DNA of 64,000 nucleotides from Bacteroides luhongzhouii (GCF_009193295.2 NZ_CP059973.1:1488001-1552000), one strand, 5' to 3'; shown: positions 19,772-30,458, numbered from the stretch's first letter. Translations and numbers: made by a program. Notes: generated by a model from the sequence alone, not told the origin.

Positions 19772-22700
19772 TTAAAATGTAATATTCAAACCTACGTTGT
19801 AAGTGCGCATTGTCGGATAAGCTGCCGGACCGTTCTGTTCAGGATCGAAGCTATCGGTCTTGAGGTGAGTCCATGTATACAGATTGTTACCGCTTAAATA
19901 GAAACGTACATTGGATGCGCCGATCTTCTTGCTGATGCTTTCCGGTAATGTATATCCTACTTCTGCATTTTTCAGACGTATATAGGAGGCATCCATGATA
20001 AAGAAATCATTGGGCTGTAAGCTCGGTCCACCACTGCTGGATAAACGGGGATACGTAATCTTTTCATGATTATTATAGCGTTCTTCGCTCCAACGCCCCA
20101 TGTGCATTTTGTAGAAGTTACCACTACTTTCGTAGATACCGGCTCCCGAATAAGTCTTGCTGTATTGACCTACTCCTTGCAACATGATGGAAACGTCGAA
20201 TCCTTTCCAATTGGCAGATAAAGAGAAACCGTAATTGATGCGGGGTAACAAAGATGAATAGCCGATAGGAGCTTTGTCACGGTCATTGATCACCCCGTCT
20301 CCGTTGAGATCCTTATAAATAAAGTCTCCGGGCTCCGGTGTCCCTACGCCCTCGTAGGTCAGCCCACTCTTGGCGATACTTTCGTCACTGTAGAAGAAAC
20401 CGGTTCCGTCACGGCCTTTTTCGGGATCATAGCTGTGGTCGATAATATATCCCCAGTTTTGTCCTAATGAAAATCCAGTGGTGCGGGTGCGGTATGCATA
20501 ATCCTTACCTAATAGCGGTTCATCATATTCTAGAACTTTGTTTTTGGCATAACTGAAGTTTGCATTGGCAGAAACAGACAGCCCGTTCTTGAATTGCTTC
20601 TGATATCCGAGTACCATCTCAAATCCTTGGTTCTTGACTTCACCATCGTTCATTAATGGAAGGGCAGAGGAGGGCAGACCTTGAATCATAGGAGTTGTTT
20701 GAGGGATAATCAGGATATTCTTTCTTTTCTCAACGAAGTAGTCGAACGAGAAAGAAAGATCATGATACAAAGATATGTCTATACCATAATTCTGTTTTTC
20801 AGCTGTTTCCCATGTGATACTTTTGTTTCCGATATAGTTCTCGGCGATTTTATAACCTTGTCCCCAGCCGGAACCGTTGGAAGCATATCCCAAGCTCGGA
20901 GATAGCCAGTGGTCTCCTTTACTGTCTGTTACTACGGAATATTGACTGATATTATCCAGATAAAGGAAGCGGGCAGGCTTTCCGTCACTGGTTGTAAATG
21001 CATCATTTCCTACTTTCCCCCAAGAAGCTCTTAATTTCAGATTCGTCAGGACTGGATTATCCTGAAGAAAGCTTTCGTTGGTTACTAACCAGCCAAGGGA
21101 GGCGGCAGGGAAGAAACCGAATCGTTTGTCTGGAGAGAATTGTTCCGAACCGTTGTAACCCATATTTACTTCTGCAAAATAACGTCTGTCATAATCATAG
21201 GTTGCACGTCCTGCAATACCGATTACATTATAAGGCAGCAACAGATCACCTGATGTTTCTTTAGATTCTTTAATATCCCGCTGTGCCAGGAACATGGCAG
21301 TAATATTGTGTTTCTCAGCAAAACTACGGTTGTAGTTGATTTGTGCCTGCAGGTTCATTGTCCAATAAGACTCGGAAGACTTGGTCAGCTCGATTGGACC
21401 ATCTTCATCTTCCAGGCTAGGATGCCGGTTGATAAACAGATGCTCTCCTGAAGCTAACGTCTGATAGGTATACCAAGTGTAGGAACGTTTTCCTATTGTT
21501 TTGCCGAATCCTTTGGAGTCGAAAGATACTTGTCCTTTAACAGAGAGTCCTTTGGTGATAACCCCCAAATCAATTTCCACTCCTCCGATGACATTGATTC
21601 CTGATCTGGTCTCCAGTTGATAACCCGAACGGTTGATTAACGGATATGCACTCAACGAATTGTTGGCAGGATCTTCTACAGATAATCCGGCTCCGATAGG
21701 GAAGGTACGTATAGCGTCGGTGGCGTATGCACCTTCCGGAGTCAGATACATGGAAGTAGGCCGTGAAGTAAGAGCACTGTTGAATACACTTGTCATGCTT
21801 GCGGAAGTCCCATTGATCCGTTCCAGATAAGAGGAAGCATTTAAGTTGATCTTCACTGACTTATTGACTTTATAGTCAATATTTGAACGGAAGTTGTAGC
21901 GATCTAATGAAGACTGGGCATTGTAACCCAGCTTGGATTTAGGTTCTACGTTGAACATACCTCCCTGATGCAGGTAGCCGGCACTTACAAAATATTGAAG
22001 TTTGTCCGAACCTCCGGAAACGTTCATGTTAGCTCTGGTCATAGGTGCATAATCTCTGAATAAGATATCTTGCCAGTTATTATTCGGATAGAAATCAGGA
22101 TCTACGGGGTTACCTGTTTTCCATGAGTCGAACTTGTCGATGTCCGGTCCGAAGAACTCGGCAGAGTTCCCGTCGTTAGTAAGTGCTTCATTGCGAAGTC
22201 TTACCCAATCCCATGAGTCCAGGCGTTCGGGTTTGAAGGCCATTTCCTGCATACTGAATTCTACATTGGCACTGATACGGGCAGTTCCTTTTTCGCCTCT
22301 CCGGGTAGTGATCATTATAACTCCATTGGCACCCCGTACGCCGAATACTGCCGTTGCGGAAGCATCTTTCAATACCGAAATATTAGCGATTTCATTCGGA
22401 TCAATAGAACGCATATCGTCTACAGCTACTCCATCTACCATGATTAATGGATTTGTCCCGTTTGTAGTGGCTGCACCACGAAGGAACATGGTCACTTCGT
22501 CACGTCCCGGTTCACCGGAAGTTTGGATAGTGGTCAGTCCGGGGAGCTTTCCGGATAAAGCAGAGCTTAAGTTGGGCGATGAAGACTTCATCAATTCTTT
22601 TCGGTCGATGGAAGCAACGGAGCCAATGACAGAAACCTTTTTCTGGGTACCGTAAGCCACTACTACGACTTCTTCCAGATTCGCTACGTCCGGATGCATG

Positions 22701-23026
22701 ATGATGCGCATGTCTTTTTTGGCAGGTACATCCTGTTTCTGATAACCTACATAACTGATCTCGAGTATTGCGTTGGGAGCAACCGATAAAGAGAAACGAC
22801 CGTCTATGTCGGTAATAGTACCATTCGCCGCGGCTCCTTTTTCCATGACGGAGGCTCCGATCAGGCTTTCACCGGACTCGTCCACGACGACTCCGGAGGC
22901 TGTTATTTTAGACTGTTGCTGTATCAGGGTAGCATCTCCGATATCTGATGCATTTCCTGTAACAGGAATACAGATTCCCAACCCGAGCAACAGGCACATT
23001 TTGTATAGCCAATAACTTCTTTTCAT
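19772..23026 (-). CDS. SusC-family TonB-dependent glycan transporter (pair 3)
   Basis: This 1084-aa SusC protein has a signal peptide, a carboxypeptidase-regulatory-like domain at about 42-115 (GVVVDESGESLIGASV), a canonical TonB box LEEVVVVAYG, a plug (LIMVDGVAVDD, ATAVFGVRGANGVIMITTRRG) and a barrel ending in YNVGLNITF. It begins 28 bp after the LRR lipoprotein gene, with no room for a strong separate promoter, and leads the susC-susD-susC-susD-EEP series. It would import oligosaccharides after surface capture. Confidence 0.95.
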   Translation of the reverse strand: MKRSYWLYKMCLLLGLGICIPVTGNASDIGDATLIQQQSKITASGVVVDESGESLIGASVMEKGAAANGTITDIDGRFSLSVAPNAILEISYVGYQKQDVPAKKDMRIIMHPDVANLEEVVVVAYGTQKKVSVIGSVASIDRKELMKSSSPNLSSALSGKLPGLTTIQTSGEPGRDEVTMFLRGAATTNGTNPLIMVDGVAVDDMRSIDPNEIANISVLKDASATAVFGVRGANGVIMITTRRGEKGTARISANVEFSMQEMAFKPERLDSWDWVRLRNEALTNDGNSAEFFGPDIDKFDSWKTGNPVDPDFYPNNNWQDILFRDYAPMTRANMNVSGGSDKLQYFVSAGYLHQGGMFNVEPKSKLGYNAQSSLDRYNFRSNIDYKVNKSVKINLNASSYLERINGTSASMTSVFNSALTSRPTSMYLTPEGAYATDAIRTFPIGAGLSVEDPANNSLSAYPLINRSGYQLETRSGINVIGGVEIDLGVITKGLSVKGQVSFDSKGFGKTIGKRSYTWYTYQTLASGEHLFINRHPSLEDEDGPIELTKSSESYWTMNLQAQINYNRSFAEKHNITAMFLAQRDIKESKETSGDLLLPYNVIGIAGRATYDYDRRYFAEVNMGYNGSEQFSPDKRFGFFPAASLGWLVTNESFLQDNPVLTNLKLRASWGKVGNDAFTTSDGKPARFLYLDNISQYSVVTDSKGDHWLSPSLGYASNGSGWGQGYKIAENYIGNKSITWETAEKQNYGIDISLYHDLSFSFDYFVEKRKNILIIPQTTPMIQGLPSSALPLMNDGEVKNQGFEMVLGYQKQFKNGLSVSANANFSYAKNKVLEYDEPLLGKDYAYRTRTTGFSLGQNWGYIIDHSYDPEKGRDGTGFFYSDESIAKSGLTYEGVGTPEPGDFIYKDLNGDGVINDRDKAPIGYSSLLPRINYGFSLSANWKGFDVSIMLQGVGQYSKTYSGAGIYESSGNFYKMHMGRWSEERYNNHEKITYPRLSSSGGPSLQPNDFFIMDASYIRLKNAEVGYTLPESISKKIGASNVRFYLSGNNLYTWTHLKTDSFDPEQNGPAAYPTMRTYNVGLNITF

Positions 23027-23054
23027 AACTATAACGTTTAAGATTATTTTCTGT

Positions 23055-24803
23055 CTAATTAAATGAACTCAACATTTTGTCCTTGTCGTATCCTATGTAT
23101 TCATAGCGTTCTATCCGGACACCTTGATCTTTTGCGATAATACAAGGGCTTGTGCCGTTCCAAGGGCTATCCATCCACCATTCTTCCACTAATAGCTTTC
23201 TTTGAGTTGAAGGGCTGTTAGTAAATGAGAACTGAACTTTTGAAGGATCTACTGTTCCTCCGGAATAACCTAAAACAGAATAAGTGCCTGCCAAATTACG
23301 CAGATCGACATAAACGAGCGGGCAACCGGATGCGTTTAATGCTGTGATGGATTTGCAACGGTTTATATCCAGATGTGTCAGCCCCGGATTATTGCTTACA
23401 TCGATAGAGGTTATCATATACTGGTCTCCGGAAATAAACTTGGTCAATCCTGCGTTCTTGGCACTGAAAGATTGAATACCTTTCTCATCTACCGGACCTG
23501 CCGTATAGCTGGTGCTGATTGCATATTTACTCAGGTCGATCTCTCCCAGATTATTACCGTCCAGGATGAGGCTCTTATATCCACAGAAATATTGCAACCC
23601 TTCCAGATTGGTGATTCCTTTGTTGCTAAGATCAAGAGTTGTGTTGTTCTTGAAGTATTCTGCATTCAGAGCTGCCACTGTCAGAACTTTATCTCCTTCG
23701 AATACATCCGGGACCAGAGCTTTAAGGGCATTCCGTAGGTTTACATCAGGAATTTCCCCGTACTTTTTCAATGTTTTCTGATATTTTCCGTAACTGTAAT
23801 AATAGTTATTGTTTCCGTCCGGATAGTCGTGCATCCAGTCGTATCCTTCCACTGTAACCCCATTATTGATGGCGTCTACAATGGAACCGCTATTGCTATA
23901 GTATGAGTCCATCCACCAGGATTCCATTTTCAGAAGTCGTTCTTTGCTCGCATCATCACTGAAAGTAAATTTGAAATCTGTGCTGTTGTAGTTCAGACAT
24001 CCGCCATAGATGCTGTGGTAGTTACGTACATCCAAATAGACCAGTTTGCAGTTTAGAGCAGAGAATCTTTCAATGGTATAACAGTAATACAGATCGATAG
24101 ATTCCAGTTGGGTGCTTCCGTCTATGTTGAGAGATACCAATGTGCTATTCGGATGTTCTGCAGTAGCCAGTTCCAGTTTAGACAATCCTGTGTTTTGTGC
24201 AGTCAATTCGGACAGCCTGGACAGAACTTCAGCAGGAATTTCGCTTATATCATTGTTGTTGCAGATCAGTTTCCGGATGTTGCTGAAATACTCGAGCCCT
24301 TCCAAAGAAGTGATATTCTTATCGCTGATATCCAGTGTGCCATCAGTGAATGTAACATACTTCGCACTGGAAGAAATCTTCTCTCCTTTGAATATATCGG
24401 GGAAGAGAGCAGAGAGGGCATTGCGCAAGTTCTCATCGGGCATTACTCCTACGGTACTGTTGATGACGCCCAATGTTCGCATTTTACTGCCACGTACCAA
24501 TACAAGTCCATAAGAATCTTTGTTTGCCGTAGAGGGGTAAAGTACCGTAATATGGTCGGAGGATACTTCTCTGGTTTCCATGTAGATGGGCTGTTCTGTC
24601 CCTCCTGATAAAGGAGAAAGTGCCAGTACATCACAGTCAATAAAGCCATTTCCCTGAATGGTGATTTCAGTGCCCAGGGATTCTTCCGAAATGTCCGGAA
24701 GCACTACATTGGTTACTCCCAGGTCTGTGCCTAACTTTTCGTCTTCACATCCCAAAAGGAATACCATTCCAAGCATTAATAAAATGTAGAAATGTGTTTT
24801 CAT
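23055..24803 (-). CDS. Surface lipoprotein with IPT/TIG domain and duplicated LRR module
   Basis: This 582-aa protein has lipobox LLGC and no enzyme motifs. Residues about 25-115 look like an IPT/TIG immunoglobulin-like fold (LGTEITIQGNGF). Two related leucine-rich modules follow: one at about 120-345 starting MPDENLRNALSALFPDIF and one at about 350-575 starting IPDVNLRNALKALVPDVF. Both contain a LDIS/LDLS-NLEGL segment, LVYxDVRN or LVYVDLRN, and end in a WWMDS motif. The place in the operon, directly before SusC, is where surface glycan-binding proteins (SGBPs) are found, so it probably binds the target glycan. Alternative: a protein-binding adhesin. No homolog with known function is recognised. 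Confidence 0.8.
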   Translation of the reverse strand: MKTHFYILLMLGMVFLLGCEDEKLGTDLGVTNVVLPDISEESLGTEITIQGNGFIDCDVLALSPLSGGTEQPIYMETREVSSDHITVLYPSTANKDSYGLVLVRGSKMRTLGVINSTVGVMPDENLRNALSALFPDIFKGEKISSSAKYVTFTDGTLDISDKNITSLEGLEYFSNIRKLICNNNDISEIPAEVLSRLSELTAQNTGLSKLELATAEHPNSTLVSLNIDGSTQLESIDLYYCYTIERFSALNCKLVYLDVRNYHSIYGGCLNYNSTDFKFTFSDDASKERLLKMESWWMDSYYSNSGSIVDAINNGVTVEGYDWMHDYPDGNNNYYYSYGKYQKTLKKYGEIPDVNLRNALKALVPDVFEGDKVLTVAALNAEYFKNNTTLDLSNKGITNLEGLQYFCGYKSLILDGNNLGEIDLSKYAISTSYTAGPVDEKGIQSFSAKNAGLTKFISGDQYMITSIDVSNNPGLTHLDINRCKSITALNASGCPLVYVDLRNLAGTYSVLGYSGGTVDPSKVQFSFTNSPSTQRKLLVEEWWMDSPWNGTSPCIIAKDQGVRIERYEYIGYDKDKMLSSFN

Positions 24804-24840
24804 AAATACTATTTGTTTAATGAATAAATAGAGTACATTG

Positions 24841-27800
24841 TTATTCTTGTTTTAAGACAACCACTGAATGAGGTGGTAACGAACATTGAATTTTATCTTT
24901 TACTTTTAGAGGCTGGACATCCGGTGCCAACATCTGGTCAGTAGTAGGCAGATTGTTTTTGGTATAACGGTAGACCTGATAGTTACCTTTCGCTTGTGTA
25001 TGTCCGTTGATGAGGCTTATCATTTTCTCCTGATCCATTCCGTTGGCGAAGACATATACCCATTTACCATTTGTGTTTCGAACGGCAGTTCCTGCATACC
25101 ATTCTTCCGGCGTTGTTATCGGATGGATTTCGGCCCCCGGGCGTATGAAACGTGTCAATAGAGAATAGGCATAATATTGAGGGCGTACTTCGTAGTCACT
25201 CTTGATGTCATTGTAGTATGGTTCTGAAGCGTATGTCTTCTTTACATACTTCCACAATCCCAGTTGCTGCATTGCTCCGTAGTCTGCGTCTTTGCCATAA
25301 TATTGGTCTATCAAGCTCCAGTAACTTATGCCGCTTGCTCCTGCGTTCAGCATATTGATGGCTATGCGTGCCATTAATACTCCCCGTTCATACAAATCGA
25401 TATCCTTCTGTCTGGTGGCACCCACGCATTGGTTTCCACCGAATTCACCGATGAAATGGGGCTTTCCAACTGAAGCGGCTAATTGGGCGTTTTGTCTTTC
25501 CCAATCCAGAATTGTGGAGTTTGGGGTCTCATATCCGAAGATATAGGTATGGGAGTTGAATACATCAGCAACATTTGCCAGTCCTTTTGTGCAGGCTGCC
25601 AGATATTTATGTGTTCCTGTGCCTCCATCCGAGTTGTCGGAAAGGCTGAAATGTACTTTATTCCGTATTCCGTCTTTTTTGAAACGTTTGTCCAGTACCT
25701 TGCACATTTCAATGTAGTCAGCGGTAGGGGCAGCCTGGCCTTTGATGATGTATGACCAGTCCGGTTCATTGATTGGAGTGATTTCTTTGACACATGTGTA
25801 TTTTTTATCATTGAACAGATGTTGTACAAGTGCTGAAAAATTCTCGCTCCATTCTTCGTAGTTGGTTGGGGCTACTACCCAGTTGCCATAATTCCCTTCT
25901 GCCAGAAAATGTCCCGGAGGAGCTCCCCAAAGAACGAGAGTGACTTCCATCTTCTGTTCCTGTGCCATATCCAATACTTTGTAGAGTGATTGCATTTCGA
26001 CAGAATCGAATGTGAAATTACGCCAGTCGATACTTGATGCATCTGAATTGTCATTCTGTGGTTCGTACCATTGTGGCATGACCATTACACGCAAACTTTG
26101 CAGTCCCATTTCTTTGACACGTTTTACCACGATCCGATCCCAATCCTCGGCCTTGGCTCCATCATTACGAGTCACATTCTGTGAGAGGAAATGAGGATCG
26201 AGTTCTGCGCCTATGGCCCGGAGGTTTACGCCGGTTTTCTTTCCTACAGAAAGCTCCTGTGTGGTGGCTTCCTTACTTTGATATTTGATTATCAAGCTAC
26301 TTTGTGGATTATCCAGTGTCAGAGTATAACCGTTGGCCAGTTCTTTTCCGGTTTTCTTTATAGACTCTCCCGTGTCTTTATTGGTGAGTATATAAGTCCG
26401 TTCGGGATGTAGTCCGGACAGTTTGACTGTGTAGTTTTTGTCTGGATTGTCCTTGCGACGGAAAGCTACGACGTAGCCGCTGTCATCGGACGGACGATAA
26501 AGTTGGTATGCTAACCAAATGTTTTCCGAAGTAATGTTGTCTATCCCACTTAACGGATAATAATCCTCGTAGAAATAGGGGCGGAGTTCTTTGAACTCTG
26601 CCTGACGGTCACGCATATCATAGATGGATTGTCCGGCTTCAGTTATTTTCCAGTTGTAAATAATGGAGGTACCGAGACTGGAGCGGAAGGTAAACTTGTC
26701 GGCACTTACCGTTCCTGTGCCATGCAAAGGAAGGTATAAGTTTAATCCATAGGTATGACACTGGTAACCAATCGGCTCTCCATAGCTGTAGTCTGTTCTC
26801 CACATCGGTGCGCTGCGTGAGATACTTTCGAGATCGATGCGACGTCCGCCACTGGCACAGTTGTCAACCAGCAATCCGGGAAAGCGGTTCAGAAGATATT
26901 CCCAGAAAGAATAGAGACCTTCAATATATCGGATTTCACAGATACCTTGTCTGCCTGGTTCGTCATTGGCTGCCCAGAAACCTTCCGGCTCTATATTGAA
27001 GTCTTGCCGATAGTAGTCTATTCCGTTTTCTTCGAGGAAGTCACCGATGTATTTACTCATCCATTGGCATGCCTCCGGATTTCCGAGATTGAACAGATAA
27101 GAGTCGTGTTCACCATCTTTTGTCCAGTCTTCCTGTTTGGCCTTCCCTCTGGCATCCAGCATCCATTGGGGATGTTCCAATGCCCAGGCAGAACCTTTCA
27201 TAACACGTTCCGGTTCAAACCATACCATAAATTTTGAACCTACTCTGTGTACTTCATCGGCGATGGGGCGTAGCCCTTCGGGGAAACGAATGGAGTCAAC
27301 ACTCCAGTTCCCTACAGTATTCGCCCAATTCTTATGATTGGCCACATCTGCAGAATGATTGTACCATCCGGCATCCAGCCAGAATACTTCAGGTACTAAT
27401 TTGAATTGTTCGTATCGTTTCACCATAGCAATGGCATAATCAGTAGTCAGGCAAGTATACTCATTGCAGGGAGTAGGGTCTCCATAGTTAAAACTGGTTG
27501 ATATTGGATATACAGTCGGTTTACCGTCCACTTTCCATGTGTGATGGGCTTGTACGAAACGGCGGAACTGATTGTGTCCTTTCATACGGTCGGCTCCATT
27601 CCAGAATGACAGACATACGCTGGAAGTGCGGATACTTTCTTCCGGATACAGATAGGTTTTCAATCGCTCGATGCCAGAGATAAGTGCTACGCTTTGCTGA
27701 TCTGCGCAACGTACATCAGCAAACCAGGTTCCCGTCCAACCGATAGCTACGATGACCCCTTGATTGGCAGGAGATTCGATATTGAAGAACGGCATACGCA

Positions 27801-28350
27801 TTTGTGATGAGCGTCCGCCTTCCGGTCTCATATAGAGGTTATCACCCGTAGAAAGCACTTTAAGCTGTTGGCTGAAGTCTGATTTCGATGCGTGGCTACC
27901 TTCGGAGTAATGTAAGTTGAATGTTCCCGAATGATTGTAGCGGAATGTGATATCGGATACTTTTACGTTGGCAATTTCCGGTGTGTTTCTCTTACCCTGG
28001 TTGGTGAAACGGAGTACCCATTCCACGGTATTGAAGTCGGTAAAGCCTTTTACTTCACATTCTACCTTTAGTCCTCCGGATGGCTCACGGTAAGTATAAA
28101 GGTATTTCAAGACCTTGGGATCATCACTTTTCTGACGGGTAGCCGTGTAAGACCAGCTTTTGATAAACTCCTGTGAGGATTTGCCTCCATATTCAAAAGA
28201 GAAAGGAGGGACAACACCGCGGGCAAAATGAGTGGCTATCCATTGGCTGGTGTTTACCGGTCGGTCATTCATGCGGGCTACCGTCTGTCCTGTTCCGTTG
28301 TGAGGAAACAGAAGCAGAATGAATAGATAATATAATATTCTTTTTTTCAT
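24841..28350 (-). CDS. Two-enzyme fusion: GH36-like domain plus clan GH-A hydrolase
   Basis: This 1169-aa secreted protein joins two predicted hydrolases. Residues about 20-690 form a GH36-like alpha-galactosidase unit: a beta-sandwich, then a barrel with candidate nucleophile Asp450 (YYRQDFN), the DNCASGGRRID motif and candidate acid/base Asp520 (WRTDY). Residues about 705-1169 are a clan GH-A barrel with acid/base Glu862 (TPINEP) and nucleophile Glu969 (FIGEFG), plus a C-terminal beta-sandwich starting near RPQYYAYSLLTRF as in GH30/GH39-type enzymes. The exact family of the second part is unclear. Each half has a separate paralog in the same operon. Its ATG overlaps the TGA of the upstream gene by 4 bp. 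It likely removes an alpha-linked cap and cuts the exposed glycoside. Confidence 0.88.
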   Translation of the reverse strand: MKKRILYYLFILLLFPHNGTGQTVARMNDRPVNTSQWIATHFARGVVPPFSFEYGGKSSQEFIKSWSYTATRQKSDDPKVLKYLYTYREPSGGLKVECEVKGFTDFNTVEWVLRFTNQGKRNTPEIANVKVSDITFRYNHSGTFNLHYSEGSHASKSDFSQQLKVLSTGDNLYMRPEGGRSSQMRMPFFNIESPANQGVIVAIGWTGTWFADVRCADQQSVALISGIERLKTYLYPEESIRTSSVCLSFWNGADRMKGHNQFRRFVQAHHTWKVDGKPTVYPISTSFNYGDPTPCNEYTCLTTDYAIAMVKRYEQFKLVPEVFWLDAGWYNHSADVANHKNWANTVGNWSVDSIRFPEGLRPIADEVHRVGSKFMVWFEPERVMKGSAWALEHPQWMLDARGKAKQEDWTKDGEHDSYLFNLGNPEACQWMSKYIGDFLEENGIDYYRQDFNIEPEGFWAANDEPGRQGICEIRYIEGLYSFWEYLLNRFPGLLVDNCASGGRRIDLESISRSAPMWRTDYSYGEPIGYQCHTYGLNLYLPLHGTGTVSADKFTFRSSLGTSIIYNWKITEAGQSIYDMRDRQAEFKELRPYFYEDYYPLSGIDNITSENIWLAYQLYRPSDDSGYVVAFRRKDNPDKNYTVKLSGLHPERTYILTNKDTGESIKKTGKELANGYTLTLDNPQSSLIIKYQSKEATTQELSVGKKTGVNLRAIGAELDPHFLSQNVTRNDGAKAEDWDRIVVKRVKEMGLQSLRVMVMPQWYEPQNDNSDASSIDWRNFTFDSVEMQSLYKVLDMAQEQKMEVTLVLWGAPPGHFLAEGNYGNWVVAPTNYEEWSENFSALVQHLFNDKKYTCVKEITPINEPDWSYIIKGQAAPTADYIEMCKVLDKRFKKDGIRNKVHFSLSDNSDGGTGTHKYLAACTKGLANVADVFNSHTYIFGYETPNSTILDWERQNAQLAASVGKPHFIGEFGGNQCVGATRQKDIDLYERGVLMARIAINMLNAGASGISYWSLIDQYYGKDADYGAMQQLGLWKYVKKTYASEPYYNDIKSDYEVRPQYYAYSLLTRFIRPGAEIHPITTPEEWYAGTAVRNTNGKWVYVFANGMDQEKMISLINGHTQAKGNYQVYRYTKNNLPTTDQMLAPDVQPLKVKDKIQCSLPPHSVVVLKQE

Positions 28351-30446
28351 TCTTTATTCGGTTTTTCGTTGGTAACTTTATATTTCAATAATAAGGAACT
28401 ATGCGGCTTTTCAAGCATGAGTACCAACTGGTCTGCCAGTTCTTTTCCCTGATAGGTTTTGCTCTGTTTGGTATCCATGTCTGTTACTGTATAGTATTTA
28501 TCCGGATTTACTCCCGAAAGTCTGACGGTAATTTGTTTGTCTTTAGAGGCAGCTCTGCGGAAAGCTACGATAATTCCACTGTCGTCTGACGGACGGTGCA
28601 TCTGATAGGCTAACCAGATACTATCCCGAGTCATGTCTTCTGTACCGGTTAGTGGATAGTAGTCTTCGTAATAGTAAGGTCTGATTTCATGGAATTCTTT
28701 CAGACACCGTTGCATTTCATAGACAGAGGCATTTTTATCGGTGATTTTCCAATTATAAATCAGAGCGGAGCTGACACTCGAACGGAAAGAGTATGGGTCT
28801 GTTTGTAAACTGCCTGTTCCGTGTAGAGGCAGGAAAAAATTCAATCCATACGTGTGACATTGATATCCGTCCGGGTCGTCGTAATGATAATAATCACTTC
28901 TCCATAGCGGTGCGCTTCTGCCGATTGTTTCCCAGTCAATGCGTCGTCCGCCACTGGCACAGTTGTCTATGAGCAGGTTAGGGAAACGGTTTAGCAAATA
29001 ATCCCAGAAGTAGTATAATCCTTCGATGTGGCGTATTTCTTTCATTCCTGTACGTCCGGGTTCATCATTGGCTGTCCAGTAGATATCCGGCTGCATATTG
29101 AAATCCTGACGATAATAGTCAATGCCGTTTTCTTCGAGCATATCGCCTATGTATTTACTCATCCAGCGACAGGCTTCGGGATTTCCCAAGTCGAACAACA
29201 GATAAGTGTCATTATTATGTTCGGGGATATCGAGCATCCAGTTCGGGTGCTCCACCGCCCATTGAGTACCACGGATAACGCGTTCGGGTTCGAACCAGAC
29301 CATGAATTTGGCTCCTACTTTGTGTATTTCGTCTGCAACAGGGAGAAGACCTTTTGGAAAGCGTAAAGTATCCACTGTCCAGTTGCCGGCTGTATTGGCC
29401 CAGGTTTTGCCATGTTCAAAGTCTGCGGCATCGGTATTCCATCCGGCATCCAGCCAGAATATCTCCGGTTTCAGTCCGAACTGTATGTAACGTTTCACCA
29501 TGGCGATGGCATAATCGGCTGTCAGGCATGAGTATTCGGTACAGGGTGCGGGATCCCGGTAATTAAATCCGCTGGAAAGAGGATATTCAGCAAATTTCCC
29601 GTTAATTTTCCGTGACTTATGTGCCAGTACAAAACGGCGGAATTTGTTGTGTCCATCCATCCGGTCGTTACTTTCCCAAAACATCAGGCTGATGCTCGGA
29701 GTACGGATTGTTTCTTGCGGGCGTAAGTATAATTTCATGGTTTTCATTCCTGAAGCCATGGATATTGTCTGGTTGTTCTGTGCACATACATCTGCATACC
29801 AGGTGCCCGACCAGCCCACTCCTAATACAACTCCCTGTCCGGCAGGTGATTCGATGTTGAAGAAGGGGAGATAGTCGCCTTCTGAAGAGCGTCCTCCCTG
29901 GGGAGACATCTGTTTGGTTTCTCCCATTGCCAGGGTAACTGAACGTGGATGGAAATCATATTTGGAGATGTGGTTTCCGTCAGCATAGTGTAGCTTGAAT
30001 TCTCCTTTGGAAGCGTACTGCATGGCAAGGTCTACCACCTTCACTTGTTCAAGTGTGGGGGAGTTGCTCGTCCCTTCGTTGGTAAAGTTCAATACCCATT
30101 CGGCAGCCTGGTAACTGGGGTAACCTTTTACTGTACATTCTACTTTTAATCCGTTGGTTGGATTGTAGTAGGTAAAGAGATACTTTATCATGTCCGGTTC
30201 TTCGGACTCCAGCTTTTGCTGGGAATATTTCCATTGGCGGATAAATTCTCCAGAAGGTTTTCCATCGCATACAAACGAGAACGGAGGTGTTTTTCCTTTT
30301 GCGAATTGTTTCTGAATCCATTTTTCGATATCAGGAATGTGTTTGGAAATTTTGGCTGTCGTCTGACCTGCAGCCATGATACTCCACACACTCATTATCA
30401 GCAATGAGAACAGAAGTTTTGATTCGATTTTCTTGAAATGTTTCAT
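28347..30446 (-). CDS. GH36-like alpha-galactosidase family enzyme
   Basis: This 699-aa secreted enzyme (signal peptide ending near MAAGQ) matches the N-terminal half of the neighbouring fusion along its length. The candidate nucleophile is Asp448 in YYRQDFN, and the candidate acid/base is Asp518 in WRSDY, after DNCASGGRRIDWE. WFEPERV and FWLDAGW are further GH36-type barrel motifs. GH36 enzymes are retaining exo-alpha-galactosidases or alpha-N-acetylgalactosaminidases. The residue pair before the nucleophile is RQ, not the KW of classic enzymes such as RafA, so sugar specificity may differ. It is translationally coupled (ATGA) to the fusion gene and lies 12 bp after the MFS gene. Confidence 0.88.
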   Translation of the reverse strand: MKHFKKIESKLLFSLLIMSVWSIMAAGQTTAKISKHIPDIEKWIQKQFAKGKTPPFSFVCDGKPSGEFIRQWKYSQQKLESEEPDMIKYLFTYYNPTNGLKVECTVKGYPSYQAAEWVLNFTNEGTSNSPTLEQVKVVDLAMQYASKGEFKLHYADGNHISKYDFHPRSVTLAMGETKQMSPQGGRSSEGDYLPFFNIESPAGQGVVLGVGWSGTWYADVCAQNNQTISMASGMKTMKLYLRPQETIRTPSISLMFWESNDRMDGHNKFRRFVLAHKSRKINGKFAEYPLSSGFNYRDPAPCTEYSCLTADYAIAMVKRYIQFGLKPEIFWLDAGWNTDAADFEHGKTWANTAGNWTVDTLRFPKGLLPVADEIHKVGAKFMVWFEPERVIRGTQWAVEHPNWMLDIPEHNNDTYLLFDLGNPEACRWMSKYIGDMLEENGIDYYRQDFNMQPDIYWTANDEPGRTGMKEIRHIEGLYYFWDYLLNRFPNLLIDNCASGGRRIDWETIGRSAPLWRSDYYHYDDPDGYQCHTYGLNFFLPLHGTGSLQTDPYSFRSSVSSALIYNWKITDKNASVYEMQRCLKEFHEIRPYYYEDYYPLTGTEDMTRDSIWLAYQMHRPSDDSGIIVAFRRAASKDKQITVRLSGVNPDKYYTVTDMDTKQSKTYQGKELADQLVLMLEKPHSSLLLKYKVTNEKPNKE

Positions 30447-30458
30447 TAGAATACAGGT

